From: Caldilineaceae bacterium
GTDB lineage: Bacteria; Chloroflexota; Anaerolineae; Caldilineales; Caldilineaceae
Direction: 5' to 3'
NCBI GenBank assembly: GCA_022821545.1
Contig: JAJEDJ010000030.1
Span: 302,483-366,482 of the forward strand
Length of the DNA stretch: 64,000 bases
The notes under the pieces are model-generated. The model saw nothing but the letters and a program-made list of their open reading frames with translations. It did no database searches and was not told the origin of the DNA. A program made the position numbers and the translations under genes. Of the stretch, positions 18,912-26,725 are shown in pieces; position 1 is the first letter of the stretch; each line of letters opens with the position of its first letter.

Positions 18912-19455
18912 CCGCCAGGGTATCGAACGCTTTCTCCAAAACCTGGGGCGGCGCTTCACTAAACCGGGTCGACTCTACCTGGTAGGTGGAACGACGATGG
19001 TTTATGAGGGATTCCGGCGGCAAACAGTTGACATCGACATCAGTTTTGACGTAGACGACCGGGATCACAGCGCGTTCGTAGAAGCTGTGCGCGATCTGAA
19101 AGAACGGCTCTCTCTGAATATCGAAGAGGCCTCCCCCGCGGAATTCATCCCGCTCCCGTCCGGCTACCGTGAACGAAGCCCGTTCATTGGGCGCTACGGA
19201 CAGCTGGAGGTCTTCCACTTTGACCTCTACAGCACCGCTCTCAGCAAGATCGAACGGGGCACGGAGAGTGACTTTGACGATGCGCTTTCGCTCCTGCGAA
19301 GCGGGCGGATCGATTTCGCAGAACTGACTGGATACTTCGAGGAGATAATGGTCCGCTATGCCGTAGAAAGCATTAAACAGGACCCGGTGGAGTACCGGAG
19401 GAAGTTTGAAATCCTGACAGATATGTGGCTGGCCGGTTCTGCTCCCGGACAGTAG
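18895..19455 (+). CDS. DUF6036-type nucleotidyltransferase
   Basis: A 186-residue protein with the minimal nucleotidyltransferase signature: VGGTTMVYEGFR (about 29-40) followed by TVDIDISFD, giving the GG...DxD metal-binding pattern, and a later FDLYSTALSKIERG segment where Lys/Glu are typical of the family. Related proteins include AbiEii-like toxins and uncharacterised DUF6036 proteins that may transfer nucleotides to RNA or protein. The start overlaps the upstream small gene by 17 bases. Toxin function is an inference from fold and gene arrangement. Confidence 0.72.
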   Translation: MRQRCDRQGIERFLQNLGRRFTKPGRLYLVGGTTMVYEGFRRQTVDIDISFDVDDRDHSAFVEAVRDLKERLSLNIEEASPAEFIPLPSGYRERSPFIGRYGQLEVFHFDLYSTALSKIERGTESDFDDALSLLRSGRIDFAELTGYFEEIMVRYAVESIKQDPVEYRRKFEILTDMWLAGSAPGQ

Positions 19456-19459
19456 GGGG

Positions 19460-20617
19460 TCAATTCGTTGCGACAGGTGTACCGGAGTCCAGGGGCAGGT
19501 CCCGGAGGGGCCGCGGCCGGTACGGTCGTTCCGCGAGCGCCTGCTCGTCCAGGTCGATACCGAGGCCGGGTGTCTCCGGAAGGGTTATGAAACTGTCTTG
19601 GACTTCCAGAGTTTGGCGCGAAATCTCACGTCCCACCTCTTCAAAGTTGACGAAGTACTCCGTGATGAGGAAGTTCGGTATGCCGGCCGACGCGTGCAGC
19701 GTTGCGGCGAGGCCTACGGTCGTGCTGTTGTAGTTGTGCGGCGCCACCGCCACATGATAGGCCTCGGCCATGGCGCCGATCTCCCTAAGCTCAAGGATGC
19801 CGCCGCAGTTGCATACGTCGGGGTTGAGAATGTCTGCGGCGCGCCTCTCAAAGACCTCTCTAAACTCGTTCTTGGTATAGAGTTCCTCGCCGGTTACTAC
19901 GGGCAGATCGATCGCGTGCCGCACCTCTGAGAGGGCGTCCAGGTCGCGGGCCGAAACCGGCTCCTCGAACCAGAACGGGGCATAAGGCTCCATGGCCCGG
20001 GCAGCCCGCACCGCGTGCATCGGGGCCAGCCGGCGATGGACCTCGACGAGTATGTCCACCTCCGGCCCGACCGCCTCGCGCACCGCGCGCACCCTTTCTA
20101 TCGCCTCTTTCTCCTGTCTTCTGTCGATGTGGGCACGCCAGAGACCGGGGAAAGGGTCGAACTTCAGGGCCGTAAATCCGCGCGCAACGACCGCCCCGGC
20201 TTTTTCCGCCAGCACCTCCGGATCCTCCGCCCCGCCCCAGCCATTCGCATAGACCCGCAGCCGCCTCCGAGTCCGTCCGCCGAGCAGGTTGTAGACGGGC
20301 TGGTCGGCGGCCTTACCCACAATATCCCACAAGGCCTGTTCGAGTCCGCTGACGGCACAGAAGAGTTCCAGGCTCCCTCTCTTGCCGGCAAAGTCCGAGT
20401 AGGCAGAAAAGAGAAACTGCTTGATGTCGAATGGTGAACGTCCAACCAGGTAGCGGGCCAGTTCATCGATTTGACGTTTGATAACCCGGTCGCGGTCAAG
20501 CTGCGTGTAGGCCTCTCCCCAGCCGTGAATCCCTTCATCGGTCTCAACCTTGACGAACAGCCAGTGCTTGGCCGACCCCGAGTCGACCAGGAAAGTCTCT
20601 ATCGAATCGATTTTCAT
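19460..20617 (-). CDS. Enolase-superfamily sugar-acid dehydratase (mandelate racemase/muconate lactonizing type)
   Basis: A 385-residue member of the mandelate racemase/muconate lactonizing enzyme group. Metal ligands appear as E192 (LVEVH), E218 (WFEEP) and E244 (TGEEL); the catalytic His is H294 (VAPHN) with D267 (NPDVCNCGG) nearby; LKFDPF (about 151-156) matches the galactonate-dehydratase subgroup. Such enzymes dehydrate acid sugars to 2-keto-3-deoxy acids. The ATG has AAGG eight bases upstream. It converges with the nucleotidyltransferase gene four bases away. D-galactonate is a plausible substrate but not certain. Confidence 0.86.
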   Translation of the reverse strand: MKIDSIETFLVDSGSAKHWLFVKVETDEGIHGWGEAYTQLDRDRVIKRQIDELARYLVGRSPFDIKQFLFSAYSDFAGKRGSLELFCAVSGLEQALWDIVGKAADQPVYNLLGGRTRRRLRVYANGWGGAEDPEVLAEKAGAVVARGFTALKFDPFPGLWRAHIDRRQEKEAIERVRAVREAVGPEVDILVEVHRRLAPMHAVRAARAMEPYAPFWFEEPVSARDLDALSEVRHAIDLPVVTGEELYTKNEFREVFERRAADILNPDVCNCGGILELREIGAMAEAYHVAVAPHNYNSTTVGLAATLHASAGIPNFLITEYFVNFEEVGREISRQTLEVQDSFITLPETPGLGIDLDEQALAERPYRPRPLRDLPLDSGTPVATN

Positions 20618-20650
20618 TTCGTATACCTTGGAATGGCGTCAAACAGGCAT

Positions 20651-20816
20651 CTATACGTATTGCAGCAGAAACTTTTCGAGAGCGTCGGCAAATGGGCCGG
20701 TCAGGTTGTGTTCATGCACTTCGGCCCGGAAGTCCACCCGGGGTTCTGCGCGCCATTTTCGGAGAGAGTCCGTTCCCGCACAGTTGATTCGATTGCAGTC
20801 ATCGGAAGTTCCTTTG
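20651..20816 (-). other. Possible gene-end fragment between two genes
   Basis: In one minus-strand frame I read an open stretch of about 54 codons ending HNLTGPFADALEKFLLQYV-stop at 20651. It has a protein-like composition but no convincing start codon, so it could be the C-terminal remnant of a lost gene or chance. I cannot name a family. Confidence 0.25.
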
Positions 20817-20817
20817 T

Positions 20818-21579
20818 TTATGGAAGGCAGAACTGGTCTGCCCTGAGGTCCGTGACAAAACCATGTCCCGGCGCATGCGTAATCATCAGATCAGGTTTTG
20901 CCAGCAACGCCGTCTGCTGCGGAGTCACACCGCACGCCCAAAAGACCGGCATGACGCCGCTGGGGATCTCCTCTACCGGGTCGCCGACAAGTGGAGATGC
21001 CAGATCCGCCCCGATGCCGGCCGGGTCGCCAACGTGTACTGGCGCCCCGTGATTGAAGGGATACCTACTCGTCAACTGTGTGGCGATGATCGCCTGGCTC
21101 GGCGTCATCCACCGCATCGTTACGACCAGCGAGCCGGTGTATCTGCCGGCGGGTACGGTGGGCAATTCGGTGTTCAGTACCCAAACCTCCTTCGACTTCG
21201 GGACGCCGGCCCTTTCCAGGGCATCGTCGAAAGTCAGGCTTGAGCCGATCAGGAATCCTACACTGTCCTGCCTCCATAGCGCCCGAATGTCAGTTAGGTC
21301 TTCTTCGCGGACGCCCTTGCGGAAGACCGCATAACGCGGAAGGTCGCTGCGCAGGTCGGCACACGGGGCGCTCAAACGCGGCTCGGGCACGCCGCTGTCG
21401 GTTACTTCAACCAGAGGGCACGCCTTTGGGTTTCTCTGGCAGTAGAGCAGAAATTCGTATGCCTCAGACTCTGGTAAGACGACCAGGTTGCACTGAACAT
21501 AGCCGGGGACTCTGAAAACCGTCGGACCCGTCCAATCGCCCCTGCGCATCGCCAGTCGGGCCTTTTGCGCCTCATTCAT
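20818..21579 (-). CDS. D-glutamate cyclase-like protein (DUF1445, putative hydro-lyase)
   Basis: A 253-residue protein of the DUF1445 family, whose members include mitochondrial D-glutamate cyclase and bacterial putative hydro-lyases. Family features are R-x-G-x-x-x-G-P-T near the N-terminus (MRRGDWTGPT), GYVQCNLVVLP, CPLVEVTDSG, the SRYPFNHGAPVHVGDPAGIG block and a C-terminal ITHAPGHGFVTDL. The length matches the family. I favour the ATG at 21579 over a TTG two codons earlier. It is next to a sugar-acid dehydratase and the remnant of a transporter, suggesting a catabolic locus that has been rearranged. Confidence 0.8.
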   Translation of the reverse strand: MNEAQKARLAMRRGDWTGPTVFRVPGYVQCNLVVLPESEAYEFLLYCQRNPKACPLVEVTDSGVPEPRLSAPCADLRSDLPRYAVFRKGVREEDLTDIRALWRQDSVGFLIGSSLTFDDALERAGVPKSKEVWVLNTELPTVPAGRYTGSLVVTMRWMTPSQAIIATQLTSRYPFNHGAPVHVGDPAGIGADLASPLVGDPVEEIPSGVMPVFWACGVTPQQTALLAKPDLMITHAPGHGFVTDLRADQFCLP

Positions 21580-21592
21580 TTCCAAGCACGGC

Positions 21593-21720
21593 CTATATCT
21601 TTTCCCTTCCCTGCATACAGTATTTCTGGGAAAAAGCGAACAACATAATCACCGGGATCGTTTTCAACGTCGAGGCCGCCATCATGGCTACGGCGTTGCC
21701 GTCGCTGTCACGCCTGGTAA
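21593..21720 (-). pseudogene. C-terminal remnant of a MalG-type ABC permease
   Basis: A minus-strand frame ending at a TAG at 21593-21595 reads MMAASTLKTIPVIMLFAF followed by SQKYCMQG. This matches the last transmembrane helix and conserved tail (x-x-Q-K-Y-x-x-x-G) of carbohydrate ABC permeases of the MalG type, such as the intact one ending at 39209. Nothing upstream continues the permease, so only the 3' end remains. Confidence 0.6.
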
Positions 21721-21826
21721 GCGCCTGCGCGCTCTCGGTTACTTTCTCCGCCGTCCATGAGGAGCCGTTCGTCCTGCGGGCAGCAACTCAACGGGCCTTC
21801 CGCGGGGCGTTCCACCGGGCAGCAGG

Positions 21827-22681
21827 TCACAAGCTGCGGTTCTCAAGCGAATACGCGCTGTTTTCCCCGCCTATCTGCCACACACCCCGAAACAGGGATC
21901 GGCGCTTCGGGGGCATGGCCTCGATGATTTCGTGATCGAGATTGAGCCTGTGCCACTGCGCCCACAGCGAATTGTAGCAGTTGAAAACCGCACAGCGGGG
22001 ATTGTCCGGATTCGTCCAGTCATTGGCCGCGTGGAGCAGACTCTCGGTAAAGATGACCGCCGACCCGGCCGGGCAGCTATAGTCCTCCATCATCTCCCGG
22101 ATGCTCTTTTCCCAGGAAGAGTCGCTGATGTTGGGCCGGTAGCGGTCGGGGCCTCCGTAGCTGAAGTGGGCTTTGTGCGAACCGCTCAGGAATGATGTGC
22201 CTCCCTGCCCCGCCCTGACCTCCTCAAGCTCCCACACGACCCGCGTCAGGCCGGCGAAAATCTTTCCGCCGGCGGCCTGATAGCGCATCGCGTTCGCTTG
22301 CTGGGGAGGGCGCACCACATGGGGCAACCCACCGTCCCGGCGTTCCTGCTTGCTCCAGCCCGGCGGGCGAATCGTGATGAACGAGTTCTCGCAGCGGAAG
22401 GCGTGGAAGTCGTCTGAATGAAAAGGCTCTTCCGCCAGGATTTCAGCCAGTATGCCTGCGACGGCCGGGTGGTCGAGCAGAGTCTGGAGCGTCCCCTGAA
22501 ACGACTGCCTGGGATTTATCGCCTGTTGATTCCTCGCTATATCCGCTGTATAGGCCTCTGCCTTCATTGCCCCGATTTCGTCCTGGCTAAGCACGCCAGG
22601 AAGCAGGATCCAGCCGCGCAGATCAAAGAAGAATTTCTGTTCTTCGGTCATTGGAACAAGTGTTGTATCTGAGGAGTTCAT
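21827..22681 (-). CDS. PhyH-family protein lacking the HxD iron motif
   Basis: A 284-residue protein with the PhyH fold pattern (GWILLPGVLSQDEI near the start, FLSGSHKAHF, SAVIFTESLLHAA with H217, and R229). Where the HxD facial triad is expected it has H121-V-V123 (GLPHVVRPP), so the metal-binding Asp is missing or supplied from elsewhere. It may be a divergent metal site or a non-catalytic member. The ATG at 22681 has GGAG seven bases upstream and a near-consensus promoter lies about 110 bases upstream. Family membership is secure; activity is not. Confidence 0.8.
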   Translation of the reverse strand: MNSSDTTLVPMTEEQKFFFDLRGWILLPGVLSQDEIGAMKAEAYTADIARNQQAINPRQSFQGTLQTLLDHPAVAGILAEILAEEPFHSDDFHAFRCENSFITIRPPGWSKQERRDGGLPHVVRPPQQANAMRYQAAGGKIFAGLTRVVWELEEVRAGQGGTSFLSGSHKAHFSYGGPDRYRPNISDSSWEKSIREMMEDYSCPAGSAVIFTESLLHAANDWTNPDNPRCAVFNCYNSLWAQWHRLNLDHEIIEAMPPKRRSLFRGVWQIGGENSAYSLENRSL

Positions 22682-22789
22682 CTGGTCTCTCCATGCAGGG
22701 TCGACGAATCTGAAAGACGAAAAACGGAGTTGCAAACGACGCCGGCATCGTTCGGGCAGCTTCCGGATCGAACTACGGTTGTGCGAAAA

Positions 22790-22818
22790 ATGATAGTTGT
22801 CCGGCCAGTCAGTGTCAA
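22790..22818 (-). promoter_or_regulatory. Sigma70-like promoter of the HxD-less PhyH gene
   Basis: Minus strand TTGACA (22818-22813), 17-base spacer, TATCAT (22795-22790). It is about 110 bases upstream of the start codon at 22681. Confidence 0.68.
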
Positions 22819-22992
22819 GTCAGCGGAAGATTCAGGCGATTCCGGACTTCACCATGTATCCGAGAGGAGCTGACCCAATTTCGCGGGCTGAGGAAGCCGC
22901 CCCTTGGCAACTGCCGCAACCCCACAGGCGGACCAATATGGGACCAAAACTTCAGGTCCGGTACCCCAAAAGCCACTTGCCAGATGATGTAG

Positions 22993-23044
22993 GATAGGAT
23001 ACATTTTTCAGTGCCGTTGCAAGATAGGATAAATTTCGTAGCGC
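22993..23044 (+). repeat. Direct repeat with 30-base period
   Basis: GATAGGATACATTT at 22993 and GATAGGATAAATTT at 23023 are exactly 30 bases apart, each followed about nine bases later by GCC. The spacing (about three helical turns) would suit an operator, but insertion-sequence end debris is equally possible. Confidence 0.45.
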
Positions 23045-23161
23045 CAGACATACGGAGGGCTCGCTTCCCGGGTTGCCAAATGCAGGGCAGATTCCGGGGT
23101 CTCGGCAAGCGAAACAAAAGAATAATTGCACTACGACAATGACTGTCGAAAGGATTCTCCG

Positions 23162-23926
23162 ATGAAACGCACCTTCCTCACGCTGCTGTTAATTGCATCG
23201 CTCCTCTCCGTCCCCGCAACGGGCCTCGGCGCCCCGCCAAACCAGGAAGCCTCATCGGAACTGCCCATGAGCGTCACAGTCTTGGGGTATGGGTCTGCCT
23301 CGGCGCCCCCGGACAGCGTTAGCGTGAACCTGTATATCGGCGAACAACCCACCTATGGCCCCGGGGGCCCCGAACTGTCCTTTGTCGAACCGGAAGACCT
23401 TGAGGAAGTGAGTGAATTCCTGGTTGATCAGGGTATTGATGTTGAATCGATAGAGATAAACTACCTCAGCCGAAACTATGCGTATGGGCCTTCGAGTTTC
23501 GCAGGTGAAGTCGCTTTTTCCTTTAACGAATTGGACCGGTTGCTTGATCTGATGCAGGGGCTCCTGGACGAAATGGAAGGAAGACGCGGTCCCACGATTC
23601 AGGGCGCGAACATGGTCTTCCGGGTCGAAGACTGCGCCGCGCTGGAGTTGGAGGCGATGCGCGCCGCACTCGACGACGCCAGACAGCGGGCGTCAAGGAT
23701 GGCAGGGCTTCTGGAAATGTCCCTCGGTCGCGTCATTTCAGTCTCGGAAGACGTCTCCCCGGTTGGCGCGATTCGACCTGCGGGCGGCTGCATCGCCCAC
23801 GCAGGGCAGACATCTATCGGAGGCTACTATCTGATGGGGAGCTCCAGTTCGCTGGCGAACACTCCGTCGGAGGTTGAAGTTGCCATTATGCTGAAGGCCA
23901 CTTTTTCCCTGGAAAGCTCAGAATAG
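23162..23926 (+). CDS. SIMPL domain (DUF541) exported protein
   Basis: A 254-residue protein with a Sec signal peptide (residues 1 to about 25, ending near GLGA) and a SIMPL/DUF541 domain. Its opening MSVTVLGYGSASAPPDSVSV matches the family's V-x-G-x-G pattern, and the segment A-L-D-D-A-R-Q-R-A is the typical A-x-x-x-A-x-x-K/R-A helix near the C-terminus. Members are periplasmic or surface proteins of poorly understood function, reported in stress and surface contexts. The ATG at 23162 has AAAGG eight bases upstream. Confidence 0.82.
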   Translation: MKRTFLTLLLIASLLSVPATGLGAPPNQEASSELPMSVTVLGYGSASAPPDSVSVNLYIGEQPTYGPGGPELSFVEPEDLEEVSEFLVDQGIDVESIEINYLSRNYAYGPSSFAGEVAFSFNELDRLLDLMQGLLDEMEGRRGPTIQGANMVFRVEDCAALELEAMRAALDDARQRASRMAGLLEMSLGRVISVSEDVSPVGAIRPAGGCIAHAGQTSIGGYYLMGSSSSLANTPSEVEVAIMLKATFSLESSE

Positions 23927-24030
23927 GCGGCTGTCGCGTTGGCGTCAGCGTCTAGCAAATGCGGGCGTCCCGCCCACTGTTACCTTCATCATAAGACCCT
24001 GGGACCTGTCCGGGAGCTGCCGAAGCGCGG

Positions 24031-25200
24031 CTAGGCACCCTCCTCATGCCATGACATTGCCTCGCCCCGCACAAGTGTTGCGCGGCGTTCATAGCTTCCG
24101 GGCCACTCCACTTCCAGGTCCCCGTTTTCTACCATGAGCCTGAGAGGATTAACGCGTGTCTTAAGCGGCAGATAGATTCGCTGCCGTTTGCGCGCCGATT
24201 CAAACAGCGCCATCATCACCTCCTGCACAGCCCTCCCCCGCGCCCCGCCGCTGACGGGGTTGTCCTCCCGGCCTTCGACCCAGTCAATTGCCTCCCGGCA
24301 CTGTTGAGACCAGCAGTCATGCCATTGCGCCGACACTTCCTCCCAACCACCGGTATTCCCGTTCAGGTAGCGAACCGTGCCGATTTCAAAGTTGTAACGG
24401 GCAGAAAGGCCTTCGGGCATATGCATCGGCGCGTCGGACGGAATCATGTCTTCAGGATGACAGGTCGTGCTGAGTTCCATGATTCCGTGAGTGCCAATCA
24501 CGCGGCAACCCTGGCCCAAGCCTTCAACCAGGTTTCCCATGAGCAGGATCGCGGCTCCGTTGTCGCAGGCAGCCAGGCCGAGACAGGCATCTTCCGCCGG
24601 CAGACCGCGTTCCATCAGGTCCGTGGTTCGTTCCACCGCGCCCATCACCCACTCCACCTGCGGCTCGTCCATGAGGAAAAGGGCCAATCGAATGTTGTGC
24701 GAATTGGTGTTGAGCAGATTTCCACCTGAGTCCAGTTGTATCTGCGTGACACGGCCAATCGCGCCTTCCCGAATGAGATCCCTGGCCTTTTTCCAAGTGG
24801 CGTGGTGAGGCCGCTGGTATGCGATCACCAGCTTGACTCCGTTCCGCTGGCACGCGGTCATCATGGCATCCGCCTCTCCCAGGTCCACGGCCATCGGCTT
24901 CTGGCAGATGATCGCTTGCGGCTGGCGGGCTGCCGCCGCGATGACCATTTCGGCGTGCTGCTGGTGCCAGGAGCAGACATCGACGAAATCAAGACGCTCG
25001 CTGTCCAGCATCTGTCGGTAATCGGCGTAGCGATGCGCCTCGGGGACCCCGAAGAACTCGCCGAACTCTCGAAGCGCGTCAGGGTTCGTATCTGCAATCG
25101 CCCCGATTTCGGTTGGGCTGCCCTCCACACCCAGCCAGGCCCTTGCATGGACGCGGGCGATGATCCCACATGCGATAATTCCGGTTCGATATGTTGCCAT
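24031..25200 (-). CDS. Gfo/Idh/MocA family oxidoreductase
   Basis: A 389-residue NAD(P)-dependent dehydrogenase homologue. The Rossmann start is IIACGIIARVHARAW, with a degenerate glycine motif, and the lysine motif is ICQKPMAVD. Between them lies SWHQQHAEMVIAAA, the usual position for the nucleotide-contacting loop. The C-terminal domain has SGGNLLNTNSHNIRLALFLM, with His as a candidate catalytic residue. The ATG at 25200 has AGGAG six bases upstream; the longer open frame from 25623 overlaps the next gene antisense and is not used. It probably acts on a sugar or polyol. Confidence 0.86.
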   Translation of the reverse strand: MATYRTGIIACGIIARVHARAWLGVEGSPTEIGAIADTNPDALREFGEFFGVPEAHRYADYRQMLDSERLDFVDVCSWHQQHAEMVIAAAARQPQAIICQKPMAVDLGEADAMMTACQRNGVKLVIAYQRPHHATWKKARDLIREGAIGRVTQIQLDSGGNLLNTNSHNIRLALFLMDEPQVEWVMGAVERTTDLMERGLPAEDACLGLAACDNGAAILLMGNLVEGLGQGCRVIGTHGIMELSTTCHPEDMIPSDAPMHMPEGLSARYNFEIGTVRYLNGNTGGWEEVSAQWHDCWSQQCREAIDWVEGREDNPVSGGARGRAVQEVMMALFESARKRQRIYLPLKTRVNPLRLMVENGDLEVEWPGSYERRATLVRGEAMSWHEEGA

Positions 25201-25244
25201 TGGATGCTCCTGAGAGAGGCTAAAGGCAGTCTGCCCCTGGTTCC

Positions 25245-26675
25245 TTAATTTGATTGCAAGCTGGTCTCCAGGTCGGACAGGCCCGTAAACCAGCGGACCT
25301 GCCCCAGAAAGTGCGCCAAATCGTCGCTTTCTGCGCGTAGCTGCTGTAACATCGGACCAATCGGATTCGATGCAGCCGCGCCGGTTGCATAGCTGCCGTG
25401 GAAAGCAAAGTAGGCCTGATTCAACACGCGCAAATGATACCCGTTCGCCGCCAAAAACCGCCTGCGGCCTTCCATGTATGTTTCGGCGGTCTCCACCAGC
25501 CCCGCTTCCAACAACGTATCCACGTGCAGGCGCGTCTCCCGCATTGCGCGCTGGAATCCGAACGGCAGAGGCCGGCCGTAGCGTTCCCATCGACTCTGCT
25601 CCAACTCGTATGTCTGCGTCCAAGTATCGGCCGCGCTGCAGGCGCAGGAACCATCCTGATTCGACCCACCTGCCGCTTCTGCAGATGGCAGCGCCGTGTC
25701 ATAGAGGCGCCGCTTCAACCGGGCGGCGATTTCAACGCCCACGATATCCGCTACCGTTTCGTTGAGTGTCGTCAAATCGTCGCTGGTCGCGTAGCGTACA
25801 CCTAATGGGAAAAGAAAGAGGTAGTGATGGACCCACTCATGGGCGACAGTGGCCAACACCCATTCGAGTGAACTGCTCTCCACGACCATTGCCGGAAAGA
25901 CGGCCATACCGCCAATCCGTGAAATATGGGCGCTGAGATCTGTGCGGTCCTCAATGGCGCGTTCGCTCTCTTCAAGCGTAACCGGATCATACTCGGCCTG
26001 AAGAACGCGCGAGTGCAGGGTAGTGATCCGGTCGCGTGCGCTTACCGTCAGCTTCAACGGGGGCTCGACAAAGGCGAACTGCACAGGCGGCCATACGATG
26101 TCGCGCCGTCCTATTCCGTGCAGACCCATGCCGGGCAGACCCAGGCCGGCCCTCCGAATCTCCTCTTGAATCTGTTGCTGCAGGACCGACTCCACCAGTA
26201 CACGTTCTTGCGCCTGCTGCCTGCGCAAGGAGGCCAACTCCAGGTTCGCTTCTTCTATGGCTGCCGAAGGTCTGGCGCCGCTGCGGGCGCCGCTAGGAGG
26301 AGTCGTGCCTGGCTTCTCCTGGCCTGTAGCCTGAACCCCAATGCCTGACCCAGGGAGTTCGGCGCCAACCGGAGCCTCTTCTGTGATCAGCCTTTTGAGC
26401 TCCTTCTCTTTCTCGCCGATCCGCGTCGCCCGCTGGAAGTAGGCGCGCACCAGCCTCACCTGCGCTTCATCGTCCAGTCCGTCCTGCGACTGTTTCTCCC
26501 CTCCAAAGACCGTTCGGCCCAATGCGTTCAGTTCCCAGGCGAGAAAGTTGAAATCGGGCAGGGCAGTTGCCGACTTGATGATTTGGGCACGCGAGGGACC
26601 CGAGCGCGAGACGCTCCCGCCAACAATTAGCAGGGAAAGCAGAAGCACGATGGCCTGCCAGGAGGTTCTTTTCAT
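25245..26675 (-). CDS. Exported HExxH metalloprotease-like protein
   Basis: A 476-residue protein. An N-terminal hydrophobic segment (residues about 8-20, after MKRTSW) is a signal peptide or membrane anchor. A coiled-coil-like, Glu/Gln-rich stretch (about 140-180) follows, then a gluzincin-like zinc site H279-E280-W-V-H283 with a downstream E306 (LNETVAD). This makes it a probable zinc peptidase of a family I cannot name. A start at 26774 is possible but would overlap murJ and lacks a signal peptide at its front, so 26675 is preferred although no good ribosome-binding site is visible. It follows murJ on the same strand. Confidence 0.7.
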   Translation of the reverse strand: MKRTSWQAIVLLLSLLIVGGSVSRSGPSRAQIIKSATALPDFNFLAWELNALGRTVFGGEKQSQDGLDDEAQVRLVRAYFQRATRIGEKEKELKRLITEEAPVGAELPGSGIGVQATGQEKPGTTPPSGARSGARPSAAIEEANLELASLRRQQAQERVLVESVLQQQIQEEIRRAGLGLPGMGLHGIGRRDIVWPPVQFAFVEPPLKLTVSARDRITTLHSRVLQAEYDPVTLEESERAIEDRTDLSAHISRIGGMAVFPAMVVESSSLEWVLATVAHEWVHHYLFLFPLGVRYATSDDLTTLNETVADIVGVEIAARLKRRLYDTALPSAEAAGGSNQDGSCACSAADTWTQTYELEQSRWERYGRPLPFGFQRAMRETRLHVDTLLEAGLVETAETYMEGRRRFLAANGYHLRVLNQAYFAFHGSYATGAAASNPIGPMLQQLRAESDDLAHFLGQVRWFTGLSDLETSLQSN

Positions 26676-26725
26676 AAAGGCAAGGCTAAAGGACCGGTTG
26701 GATTCGGAAGGCGTCAGGGCTTGCT

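Larger units (their letters stand above)
22682..23161. other. Divergent intergenic region with promoter and short direct repeat
   Basis: This 480-base gap lies between the minus-strand PhyH-like gene and the plus-strand SIMPL gene. It holds the PhyH promoter at 22790-22818 and a 30-base-period direct repeat at 22993-23044. No coding sequence is supported. Confidence 0.55.
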
